Positions 7,659 through 14,028 of a stretch of DNA of 22,821 nucleotides are shown here, one piece after another. The translations under genes and the position numbers were made by a program. The stretch spans positions 1 to 22,821 of the forward strand of contig SFGZ01000021.1 of the NCBI GenBank assembly GCA_004557505.1, given 5' to 3'. A model generated the notes under the pieces. That model saw only the letters and a program-made list of their open reading frames with translations. It searched no databases and had not been told where the DNA came from. Source of the DNA: Coriobacteriaceae bacterium (GTDB taxonomy: Bacteria > Actinomycetota > Coriobacteriia > Coriobacteriales > Atopobiaceae). The first letter of the stretch is position 1. The number at the start of each line of letters is the position of its first letter.

Positions 7659-8113
7659 TACATACCCCTTTCCTTAGCGTGGACTATGCCCACGACCTCC
7701 TGAGCGTTCTCGCAGGTGTCGAGCCTGGTAAAGAAGGCCGGGTCCGAGAGGAGCTCGACCAGAGATTGAAGGGCGCCCAAGTGCGAGTCGCTGTCCTTCG
7801 CGCTGAGCGGGAACAGGTACTTCACTGGATCGTTGTCCGCGCTGCCAAACGCGACGGGGGTCTTGAGCGTCACAATGCCCACGGCAGATTCGAGAGCACC
7901 GCTCTCGGGGCGGGCGTGCGGGAGCGCCACGTGCTCCGTGATCACAATGTAAGGGCCAAGCTCGCGGACACCGCTGATGATGTCGTCGACATAGCCCTCC
8001 GTCACCTTGCCGTTGGCGACCAGGGGAGCCGTCGCCTTGCGAATGGCGTCCTCCCAGTCGCTCGCCTCGACGCCGAGCCGAACCAGGCTCTCGTCGAGAA
8101 GATCGCTGAGCAT
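7658..8113 (-). CDS. PTS EIIA, fructose/mannitol-type domain
   Basis: 151 residues, a free-standing EIIA type 2 domain. The motif HVALPHARPE contains the expected phosphorylated His66; the other His (61) is the usual active-site partner. It relays phosphate from HPr to EIIB. The gene is first in the operon, with AGGTAGGTGG before the ATG at 8113 and the AT-rich control region upstream. Ula systems use this EIIA class, consistent with the EIIB and EIIC that follow. Confidence 0.88.
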   Translation of the reverse strand: MLSDLLDESLVRLGVEASDWEDAIRKATAPLVANGKVTEGYVDDIISGVRELGPYIVITEHVALPHARPESGALESAVGIVTLKTPVAFGSADNDPVKYLFPLSAKDSDSHLGALQSLVELLSDPAFFTRLDTCENAQEVVGIVHAKERGM

Positions 8114-8168
8114 ACGACCACCTACCTTTCATAGATACGCGAGGCAACCGTGTGCGGCTGTCTACTCC

Positions 8169-8209
8169 AATGAACGTTCGTAACCGTGCAAATAAATGAA
8201 CGCTTCGTC
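8169..8209. repeat. Direct repeat, possible operator of the PTS operon
   Basis: Two copies of a near-identical motif on the plus strand: AATGAACGTTCGT and AATGAACGCTTCGT, starting about 26 bp apart. The first contains the palindrome GAACGTTC. They lie between the putative PTS promoter and the EIIA start, a good place for a repressor. Binding by the neighbouring DeoR protein is inferred. Confidence 0.45.
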
Positions 8210-8218
8210 AACTAAGTA

Positions 8219-8247
8219 TTCATATTCCTGGCAAAAATTTTCCCCAA
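8219..8247 (-). promoter_or_regulatory. Putative promoter of the PTS operon
   Basis: On the minus strand, TTGGGG (8242-8247) and TATGAA (8219-8224) are separated by 17 bp, acceptable -35 and -10 elements. Transcription would start around 8212, leaving a ~100-nt leader that carries the direct repeats at 8169-8209. Matches to consensus are only moderate. Confidence 0.35.
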
Positions 8248-8263
8248 TTCTGCTCAGCGGTCT

Positions 8264-8281
8264 TTTGAACTATTGTTCAAA
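8264..8281. repeat. Perfect inverted repeat, candidate operator
   Basis: TTTGAAC, a TATT spacer and GTTCAAA form a perfect 7-bp inverted repeat. It shares the GAAC/GTTC core with the direct repeats at 8169-8209. It lies just upstream of the putative PTS -35 element, so it could serve activation or repression. Confidence 0.5.
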
Positions 8282-8483
8282 TATGCTTCCATCAGCATTT
8301 TTCATGTTTTTACTGAATGATATATTGGGCATTTATCGCGTATATGATTATAATTTTACGGATTAATAAACTAATTATACGAATGATAGAATAGTATTCA
8401 ATTGCTTGTTGCAGCTAAAATAAATAGGCATCATTGAATGATTATTTACGTATGATTGACTATTAATAGCTACTTCAATTTCG

Positions 8484-8489
8484 TATAAT
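8484..8489 (+). promoter_or_regulatory. Putative -10 element of the deoR-type gene
   Basis: A perfect TATAAT lies 21 bp before the ATG at 8511 and 39 bp before an alternative GTG at 8529. No good -35 occurs at 16-18 bp; a TTGACT at 8456-8461 is 22 bp away. The promoter may depend on an activator. Confidence 0.45.
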
Positions 8490-8510
8490 TAATTCTGCCA
8501 GCGCGGCATC

Positions 8511-9344
8511 ATGGGGATGGAGACGGCCGTGAAGAGAAGCAAGGCGTACATCGACGCACGCAGGGATGCCATCATCGCCATCCTTGAAAGCAAGGGCCAG
8601 GTGGGCGTGGCGGAGCTTGCCGAGCACTTTGGCGTCTCCACCCTTACCATCCGGCGCGACCTCGGCTATCTGGAAGAGCAGCGCGTGCTGTCCCGACAGT
8701 ACGGAACCGCGACCCTGCTCAATCCCCTTGGGCGTCCATCGGGCTCTCGGCAGGTCCGCGCGAACAAGGCAATCGCGCGGGAGGCCGCCAAGCACGTGAA
8801 CGACGGGGATTGCATTTTCATCAACGCTAGCTCCACGGCCATCTCGATCATCTCGAACATCACGGCCCAAGACGTGACCGTTGTCACGAACAATGCAAAG
8901 GTGTTACTCCTCACCGAGCACTCCAGCGCGTCGATCGTCCTCACGGGAGGCGAAATCAGGCCTCCCAAGGCCTCGATGACCGGCGAGTTCGCACTCGAGT
9001 GCGTGAAGCGCATCACGGCAACCAAGTGCTTCCTGGGTGTTACGGGCCTCTCGCCCGCCTATGGGCTTACGTCGGCCACCGCCCCCGAGCCCGCCGTCAA
9101 CGCGATGATGCTCGAGCGGTCGCGCATGCACGTGATCGTGGCAGACTCGTCAAAGATCGGGAAGACCTCGAGCTTCCAGTTTGGCTCCACCGACGAGGTG
9201 GACCTGCTCGTCACGGATTCTGGCGTCACCGATGAACAGGTCGAGCAGCTCAAGGAGAATGGCGTCTCCGAGGTCATCCGCGTCGGCCTTGGGCCTAGCC
9301 CGATGCGGCTTGTGGAGGAAGAGAAAAGGCCGCTGGAGCCATAG
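8511..9344 (+). CDS. DeoR/GlpR-family transcriptional regulator
   Basis: 277 residues from ATG 8511. The N-terminal winged helix (about residues 17-60: RRDAIIAILESKGQVGVAELAEHFGVSTLTIRRDLGYLE) is the DeoR signature. The C-terminal DeoR sensor domain has INASST near residue 104, VVTNNAKV, LTGGEIRP and VADSSKIGK, the sugar-phosphate-binding loops. Start choice is uncertain: ATG 8511 has no clear ribosome site, while the in-frame GTG at 8529 is preceded by GGAG at 6 bp; the DNA-binding domain is intact either way. It is divergent from the PTS operon and probably represses it until a phosphorylated intermediate binds. Confidence 0.9.
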   Translation: MGMETAVKRSKAYIDARRDAIIAILESKGQVGVAELAEHFGVSTLTIRRDLGYLEEQRVLSRQYGTATLLNPLGRPSGSRQVRANKAIAREAAKHVNDGDCIFINASSTAISIISNITAQDVTVVTNNAKVLLLTEHSSASIVLTGGEIRPPKASMTGEFALECVKRITATKCFLGVTGLSPAYGLTSATAPEPAVNAMMLERSRMHVIVADSSKIGKTSSFQFGSTDEVDLLVTDSGVTDEQVEQLKENGVSEVIRVGLGPSPMRLVEEEKRPLEP

Positions 9345-9587
9345 CAACGCCGCTTCCAGTGCGAAGGGTGGCCATACCAGCAGGTTGCCCACCCCCAATT
9401 TCCAGCCACAATGAGGCCAGATCACGCCAAGATCGACCGTGCCTACATGGACGGGCCCATCTGCCGTTGATGGTCATCATCATCTCACCGATTGATCATC
9501 GCATCTAGAATTGTATGGCCGTACGACGCAAAGGGCCCCCACACTGATGTGTGGGGGCCCATGTTTGAGAAGCCGCGATGCGCGTGA
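9345..9587. other. Convergent gap between deoR-type gene and adhesin
   Basis: 243 bp between two converging genes. It holds a weak GGGTGG/CCACCC stem (9366-9394), possibly the end of the deoR transcript, and the strong hairpin at 9533-9560. No convincing gene is visible. Confidence 0.4.
9533..9560. terminator. Strong hairpin, probable bidirectional terminator
   Basis: A perfect 12-bp stem (GGGCCCCCACAC with GTGTGGGGGCCC) around the tetraloop TGAT. Short T-runs follow on both strands (ATGTTT on plus, TTTGCG on minus). It stands between the converging deoR-type and adhesin genes, so it can end both transcripts. Confidence 0.8.
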
Positions 9588-10223
9588 CTACTCTTGCTCG
9601 CTACCCTCCTCTTTTTTCTTCCGAAGCCCAAGAAGCAAGAGGGTGCCTCCGGCTGCTGCAACCAAACCAGCAGCGGCACCAGTTGTCGCGTCACCAGTCT
9701 TTGGCAGGCTGTTCGTAGGCTTTTTGACCTTATCCGGGCCGGTCTTCATGGCGGCGGTTTCGGTCTTAGCGACCTGCGGTACGGAGTTGGCATCCTTGGG
9801 GTCAGAGCCCTTCTTGATCTCCTCCTCATCGCCGTAACCGTCGTTGTCGTCGTTCTTATCGGTCGCGTCGGGCTCCTTGTCGCCATCTGTATCTCTCTGG
9901 ACGACTACCGCAACCCTAACGGTCTCCGTGCTCTTGCCATCCTCTGAGGTTACCTCAGCGGTCAGGGTGATGGTCTGCTCCTCATAGGTAGCGGAGTCCT
10001 TGTCACCCCACGTCAGGCCACTCGGCGTACCCACCAGATTGCCATTTGCATCAATGCTCAATCCAGCATTTGCGCCATTCGTCGTGACATCAACTACCGT
10101 AAAGCCCTTGTTTGCAGAGATTACCGTAGTGTTATCCGCCACAGGCTGACCCTCGATCTGCGCCGGAGGATTCTTGACAGTAGCTTTGAAGCCCTCCTGC
10201 TTGACGGTGACGGTGACCGTCAC
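9588..10223 (-). CDS. C-terminal fragment of the adhesin with LPKTG sortase signal
   Basis: 211 residues from an internal Met. Upstream in the same frame the sequence reads KLPDGNTPGDHRVDVTVTYP, a Rib-type repeat, so this is a continuation of the adhesin, not a separate gene. It contains a cadherin/Ig-like VTVTVKQEGF to VVVQRD segment, a Ca-binding DTDGDKEPDATDKNDDNDG spacer, and NSLPKTGD followed by an Ala/Gly/Leu membrane helix and LRKKKEEGSEQE. Sortase would cut after the Thr of LPKTG and link the protein to the wall. No ribosome site supports independent translation. Confidence 0.75.
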   Translation of the reverse strand: MTVTVTVKQEGFKATVKNPPAQIEGQPVADNTTVISANKGFTVVDVTTNGANAGLSIDANGNLVGTPSGLTWGDKDSATYEEQTITLTAEVTSEDGKSTETVRVAVVVQRDTDGDKEPDATDKNDDNDGYGDEEEIKKGSDPKDANSVPQVAKTETAAMKTGPDKVKKPTNSLPKTGDATTGAAAGLVAAAGGTLLLLGLRKKKEEGSEQE

Positions 10224-12819
10224 CTGCGCGTGGTCGGTCGACCCGTCGGGGTAGGTGACCGTGACGTCGACCCTGTGGTCGCCGGGGGTGTTGCCGTCGG
10301 GGAGCTTCCTCGGTCGTGGGCGCGCCGTGCTCCTTCTCGACGTCGTCGGCCTTGGGCTCGTACCTGTGGGAGAGGAGCTCGGTCGCGGAGGAGGTGAAGG
10401 TCTCGTCCCGCTCGATGGCGGTGGAGGCTGCGCCGTCGGGCCACTTGGCGTCCTTGTAGCCCTCGGTCGCCTCGACCTCGGGCAGGGAGCCGCCCAGGGC
10501 CTTGCCGTCCCTCACCGCGAAGTGGGTCTTGGCGGCGGGGTCCTTCAGCGCGGTGCCGGCGCCCAGGACGAGCGTCACCCTGTGGTAGCCGTCGGGGACG
10601 GCGCCGCCCTCGTCGATGCCGTAGACGTCCCTGCCCACGGTGACGACGAGCTCGACGGTCTCCTTGGAGCCGTCGGCGTAGGTCACCTCGACGGGGACCG
10701 CGACGGTCTCGGGACCGGCCTCGCCGACCCCGGCCGCGGGCGCGAAGGTGACGACGCCCCCGTCGGTGACGGTGGCGCTGCCCCTGGAGGGGTCGAGGGC
10801 GCCGATGGCGAACGGGCCGGCGTCCGCCAGGGGGACGTCCCCGAGGTCGACCGGCCTGCCGTCCTTGCTGAAGGTCGGCGCGCCGGAGGTGACCTCCTTC
10901 GCGACCACGTCATATTTGACGTCCACATCAAAGGTGCGGTCGTCAATGGTCACCGTAACGGTTCCCGGAACATCGGTGGCCACAGCAGATGTGTCCGGCG
11001 CGGTCTTCCATTCGTACGTAGCGTCCTCAGGAAGGTTGGCATTGTTCTTGATGGCATCCTTGGCTGATGGAGTCGAGTCGCGAGAAACCTCCTGCTTATC
11101 GGCTGCCTTCGGTGCCTCCAGGATGGTCGTTGTGCCCTCTTCAGGCTCATCGTAACCCTTGGACACAACCTGAACAGTCAGATCCTCCCCAGCATTGAGC
11201 TTTGTCGCGTCTACATTGTTGAAGGTAAACTCCACCACGCCAGATTTAGGCGTACCGCCTTCTTCGAGCGGGGTGATATCCTGCTCTGCCAACAGCGTGC
11301 CATCTTTGGCAATGAGCCGCACCGTGTTCTTCTGGTCGGCACCGCCGGCAAGCTCGTCCAGATATACCTGACCCTTAACGGTCGTGTCGGTATCGTAGAC
11401 CTTGTTCAGCTTCGGCGTACCCACATAGGGGCTTGTCTGATGCTGCTGCTCCTCGTCATCAGGCGTGCTATCGCCATCGATGTCTTGCAGGTAATAGAAG
11501 CCGCTGCCGAACGTATTATTGATGAGGTCGTGGTTGCTGTCCGTTACCCAGGCGTCAAAGATGAGGTCATCGCCAAACGGAGCGTTGCCATCTACGCCTG
11601 CGGCACCCTTCATCTCTTTCAAGATCTCGTTGAGGGGCTTTGTAAGCTTGATGACGTAACGGATGACAACCGGACGAGGCGACCCGCCGGACCAGTTGAC
11701 CAGCTGGGTCAGATCGTTGTTGGTGATGGTGCCCTGGCCATAGTTGGCCCTGGTGGGGTCTTTCTCAATAGAGAGATTCTCCACCTTCTGGCCCGTGGTG
11801 TAGCCCACGTCGTACGCCACCTTGCTCGCATCTACCTTGTGAAGCTCGATGCCTTGGGTATAGGGAACCAGCCTTGGATCTACCTTAAACTCAAGATTCC
11901 ACGGAGTGCCTTTTGCCGTCAAACCGTATGCGAAGTTCGACTCTTTGGTCAGCTTGTGGTCCACGACAATGGCACCGCTTGGGCCAGTAGTGCCGGTATT
12001 ATCACTTGTCGAGGTGTTGGGCTTCACATACGTTGCGCTCACGGATCCGTGCTTGAACTGGTCGGGGTTGTTTTCTGAGACCGCCAAATTGTTAAGGGTC
12101 TCATTGTCTCCCGTCACAAAATAGCCCGAGGACTCGATGCCTGCAACAATCTGATCGTTATCCTGGTGGCTGACAAGATAAATCCTGTGCAGCAAACGAT
12201 CGCTGGTCAGCTTATCGTGACCGATTTCGGTCAGGATCTCTCTCAAGTTTGTGTCAAGCGTAATAACACCGTTGGGCGCCGTCTGCGTATCCGTTGTTTC
12301 CGCGCCGGCAAAGAGGCCGTTGGACGCGCGGATATAGTTTACCTTCCAGATATTGGTAGGACGTCCCAGCTCGTCGCTGATCCTAGTCAGCGTGCGCCTA
12401 CCGGCAGACGGTCCCGCATTGGGATCCACCTTGATCTCGGTGATGTGGGAGGCTATGCGCTCGTCAATCTGGAGGCGGATCTCCCAGTTATTTCCGGAAG
12501 CAGCAATGTTATGCTTTCCATAGATCTCAAAATTGATCTGATTGGAATCCAGGGTGATATCACCCGTCAGATCTTCTGGGGCAAATTCCAAGTCAGAGAA
12601 ATTGTACTTACCACTTTTTGTGTAGCCAGGGGTCTCTACCCACGTATTGCCCGACGCATCCCTATCGCCCATCGACCTGGTTGCTGCCGCTGTGATGGGG
12701 GCGACGGCTTCTGTGCCTGCATCCTCTGTAGCCACTGACGCTTCTGCGGCATTCGCAGATGAAGCACTCGTGGCACTCGACTCTTGAGCTACCGTATCCG
12801 CCGCATCTACTGCGGTCAA
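10132..12819 (-). CDS. Central fragment of the adhesin (beta-rich and Rib-like repeats)
   Basis: The open frame is continuous from the G8 tract (about 12952) to about 10308; the nominal TTG start at 12819 is only the first possible start codon and has no ribosome site. The last ~60 residues of this frame, after HGAPTTEE, are Arg/His/Pro-rich shadow sequence caused by the frameshift. The real part begins Ala/Ser/Asp-rich, then has beta-rich segments without Cys (for example WEIRLQIDERI, WNLEFKVDPRL), DIDGDSTPDDEE, an Ig-like KVYDTDTTVKGQVY domain and a Rib-like AIKNNANLPEDATYEW domain. The ligand is unknown. Confidence 0.7.
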   Translation of the reverse strand: MTAVDAADTVAQESSATSASSANAAEASVATEDAGTEAVAPITAAATRSMGDRDASGNTWVETPGYTKSGKYNFSDLEFAPEDLTGDITLDSNQINFEIYGKHNIAASGNNWEIRLQIDERIASHITEIKVDPNAGPSAGRRTLTRISDELGRPTNIWKVNYIRASNGLFAGAETTDTQTAPNGVITLDTNLREILTEIGHDKLTSDRLLHRIYLVSHQDNDQIVAGIESSGYFVTGDNETLNNLAVSENNPDQFKHGSVSATYVKPNTSTSDNTGTTGPSGAIVVDHKLTKESNFAYGLTAKGTPWNLEFKVDPRLVPYTQGIELHKVDASKVAYDVGYTTGQKVENLSIEKDPTRANYGQGTITNNDLTQLVNWSGGSPRPVVIRYVIKLTKPLNEILKEMKGAAGVDGNAPFGDDLIFDAWVTDSNHDLINNTFGSGFYYLQDIDGDSTPDDEEQQHQTSPYVGTPKLNKVYDTDTTVKGQVYLDELAGGADQKNTVRLIAKDGTLLAEQDITPLEEGGTPKSGVVEFTFNNVDATKLNAGEDLTVQVVSKGYDEPEEGTTTILEAPKAADKQEVSRDSTPSAKDAIKNNANLPEDATYEWKTAPDTSAVATDVPGTVTVTIDDRTFDVDVKYDVVAKEVTSGAPTFSKDGRPVDLGDVPLADAGPFAIGALDPSRGSATVTDGGVVTFAPAAGVGEAGPETVAVPVEVTYADGSKETVELVVTVGRDVYGIDEGGAVPDGYHRVTLVLGAGTALKDPAAKTHFAVRDGKALGGSLPEVEATEGYKDAKWPDGAASTAIERDETFTSSATELLSHRYEPKADDVEKEHGAPTTEEAPRRQHPRRPQGRRHGHLPRRVDRPRAGDGHRHRQAGGLQSYCQESSGADRGSACGG

Positions 12820-12911
12820 TGCCTGGTCGTCATCCGTAGTGTCCAGAGCATTTGCGTCTTGGGTGGACGCTATCGCAGGCTGAACCGCATCGGCATCTGC
12901 CTCTGTTTCGG

Positions 12912-13169
12912 CTATCGAAGAATCAGCTGCCGCAACGGTGAGATCCTCGATGCCCCCCCCAGAGCAGTTTCTACAACATGCGTCTGGGGAGCCTCAGCGC
13001 TATTGGAATCGATCTCGCTGGCGTGCGCAGTTACAGGGACCGAATAAAAGAGGAAGTATCCAAGCATGCAGGAAACCAAGCCAATGCTTAGATTCCTTGT
13101 AGCATAGCGCGGCCTTCTGGCTTCGCCCTTGCGCTTTTTGTCCTCAATTAACTCTCGAAATTTGTCCAT
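12912..13169 (-). CDS. N-terminal fragment of the adhesin with YSIRK-like signal peptide
   Basis: 85 codons as read. ATG 13169 follows ACGGAGGAAAG. Residues 1-20 are strongly basic, followed by RYATRNLSIGLVSCMLGYFLF, a variant of the YSIRK-GxxS signal found on Gram-positive wall proteins, and a likely cleavage after Val-Thr-Ala-His-Ala. The true reading ends near residue 70 at the G8 tract; beyond it the 15 or so residues to the stop are out of frame. It lies 53 bp after the Rrf2-type gene with no evident promoter between, so both are probably co-transcribed. Confidence 0.8.
   Translation of the reverse strand: MDKFRELIEDKKRKGEARRPRYATRNLSIGLVSCMLGYFLFYSVPVTAHASEIDSNSAEAPQTHVVETALGGASRISPLRQLILR
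12953..12960 (-). repeat. Homopolymeric G8 tract inside the adhesin coding sequence
   Basis: Eight consecutive G on the coding strand between the codons for Thr-Ala-Leu and the frame reading Ile-Glu-Asp-Leu. Nine G (or six) would join the signal peptide to the adhesin body in frame; eight gives an 85-residue dead-end product. Confidence 0.9.
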
Positions 13170-13222
13170 CTTTCCTCCGTATCTCTGACTCCACTGGCTT
13201 GAACTGCTTGCAGAAAAGCCGA

Positions 13223-13654
13223 CTAAGAACCCTCTGAGTTAGCCACCCCCCCCCGCATGGCTTTTAAAGATTTGATAGTCGTCGACTTGAGGGATTGTTC
13301 CATTTGTTCTTGGAAAGAGGAGTAGAAGCGCCTAACGGGACAGGTGCCTGTAGCAAATAAGCTGCAGTTATCCTTATCTTCAAGACAAGGACTCATTTTC
13401 ATGGTGGGTTCCATAATGGAGAGTACATCGTACAAGCTGATGTCTTCTTCAGATCCAGCAAGTTGATATCCACCATTGGTACCCCTGGTCATCTTGAGAA
13501 TGCCAGCAGCCGAGAGCTTACGGAGGATGCTCCTGATGTAATTCTTAGACACCTTTGTTGCATCTGAGATCTTCTCAGATGTCACAACGCCTTCTTGTGT
13601 GCTTAAGAACATCAGAGTTCTAACCGCATAGTCTGTTGTCTTATTGAGCTGCAC
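13223..13654 (-). CDS. Rrf2-family transcriptional regulator with three cysteines
   Basis: 143 residues. The start is a GTG at 13654 with a very good GAGGAGGTG 6 bp upstream. The N-terminal winged helix (MQLNKTTDYAVRTLMFLS, then ISDATKVSKNYIRSILRKLSAAGIL and GGYQLA) is the Rrf2 signature. Cys90, Cys97 and Cys105 (C-x6-C-x7-C) lie where IscR/NsrR-type members bind an Fe-S cluster, suggesting a redox, NO or iron sensor. The C-terminal codons include a G9 tract (13246-13254), read as Arg-Gly-Gly-Val. The gene stops 53 bp before the adhesin start on the same strand and is likely its regulator. Confidence 0.9.
   Translation of the reverse strand: MQLNKTTDYAVRTLMFLSTQEGVVTSEKISDATKVSKNYIRSILRKLSAAGILKMTRGTNGGYQLAGSEEDISLYDVLSIMEPTMKMSPCLEDKDNCSLFATGTCPVRRFYSSFQEQMEQSLKSTTIKSLKAMRGGVANSEGS
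13246..13254 (-). repeat. Homopolymeric G9 tract in the 3' end of the Rrf2-type gene
   Basis: Nine consecutive G on the coding strand. With G9 the protein ends in VANSEGS. With G8 it would read through 33 further codons and stop at 13144-13146, overlapping the adhesin start; with G10 it would stop two codons after the tract. Confidence 0.9.
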
Positions 13655-13675
13655 GATACACCTCCTCTAATATGA

Positions 13676-13740
13676 TAGAGAACCTGGTTTGTATTGTAGT
13701 AAAGCCTATTGCAAAAGCCAAACCTCAGCAACCGATTTGT
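13676..13740 (-). promoter_or_regulatory. Putative promoter of the Rrf2-adhesin operon
   Basis: On the minus strand upstream of the GTG start, TTTGGC, an 18-bp spacer and TACAAT resemble -35 and -10 elements. The region is more AT-rich than its surroundings, fitting a promoter. Matches are moderate. Confidence 0.35.
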
Positions 13741-13800
13741 TACCAACATAGTATCAATCTGGTGATTCTCGGCATTGTTCAGCGTTATCGAGCCCCTCCG

Positions 13801-13878
13801 GGGCCGTCACACATTCGGACCCGATCGTGTGACCCGCGCAGGTTGCAACACATTCGGGGAGCGATCGTGTGACGGCCC
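13801..13878. repeat. Nested palindrome made of two ~40-bp units
   Basis: The outer arms GGGCCGTCACACATTCG (from 13801) and CGATCGTGTGACGGCCC (to 13878) pair with two mismatches. Inside, the segment ACACATTCGG-N-CGATCGTGTGAC occurs twice, 40 bp apart, and the first unit (13806-13833) is itself a near-perfect palindrome. It lies after the yitT-family gene and before the Rrf2 promoter. It may be a repeated intergenic element, a terminator or a binding site. Confidence 0.7.
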
Positions 13879-14028
13879 GGCAACCAAAAGGGCCGGGGCA
13901 ACCACCGCCAGAGGGCCGGCGACGAGACAGGCCGGGCGGCGACCCTGAAAACCCAGCGCCAGCCGCCAGGCCACTCCCGCCGTGGCACCACACGCGGTAC
14001 CGCGGCGCCTCACGCGGCCCCGTGGGCC
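13879..14028. other. GC-rich non-coding sequence downstream of yitT-family gene
   Basis: 150 bp of very GC-rich sequence. On the minus strand CGGCCC and GGGCCG form a short stem near 13874-13896, and other GC-rich short repeats are present (GGCCGG units). No gene or T-tract terminator is seen. Confidence 0.35.

Larger units (their letters stand above)
8114..8510. promoter_or_regulatory. AT-rich divergent control region between PTS operon and deoR-type gene
   Basis: This 397-bp gap has no gene and is far more AT-rich (mostly poly-A/T and TATA-like between about 8200 and 8500) than its flanks. It must hold promoters for both directions. It contains a perfect inverted repeat (8264-8281), two near-identical direct repeats (8169-8209) and three copies of GAATGAT. 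The density of symmetric elements suggests binding by the adjacent DeoR-family protein and perhaps a global regulator. Confidence 0.7.
9588..13169 (-). pseudogene. YSIRK-like/LPXTG surface adhesin, out of frame at two sites (possibly phase-variable)
   Basis: One ~1190-codon gene is split into three frames. The start (ATG 13169, GGAGG upstream) encodes a YSIRK-like signal peptide; a frame change at a G8 tract (12953-12960) leads into the main body; a second change near 10305-10311 leads into the LPXTG tail. The body has a Ser/Ala/Asp-rich stalk, a large beta-rich N-terminal adhesive region (about 12660-11480), a Ca-binding DxDGDxxPDDEE segment (about 11490-11430), Rib/Ig-like repeats (about 11110-10230), a second DTDGDKEPD-type segment, and LPKTG (9693-9707) with a membrane helix and RKKK tail. 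One added G at the first site and one removed base at the second would restore a full sortase-anchored protein. As given it cannot make an anchored product. Sequencing error, decay and phase variation are all possible. Confidence 0.8.

Noticed and set aside
9419..9469. Short plus-strand reading frame after the deoR-type gene (about 19 codons, ATGAGGCCAG start)
   Set aside because: Too short, no ribosome site, and no recognisable similarity; could be chance or a remnant.
13801..13878. Possible CRISPR array
   Set aside because: Only two repeat units, palindromic, with no spacers of regular size and no cas genes nearby.
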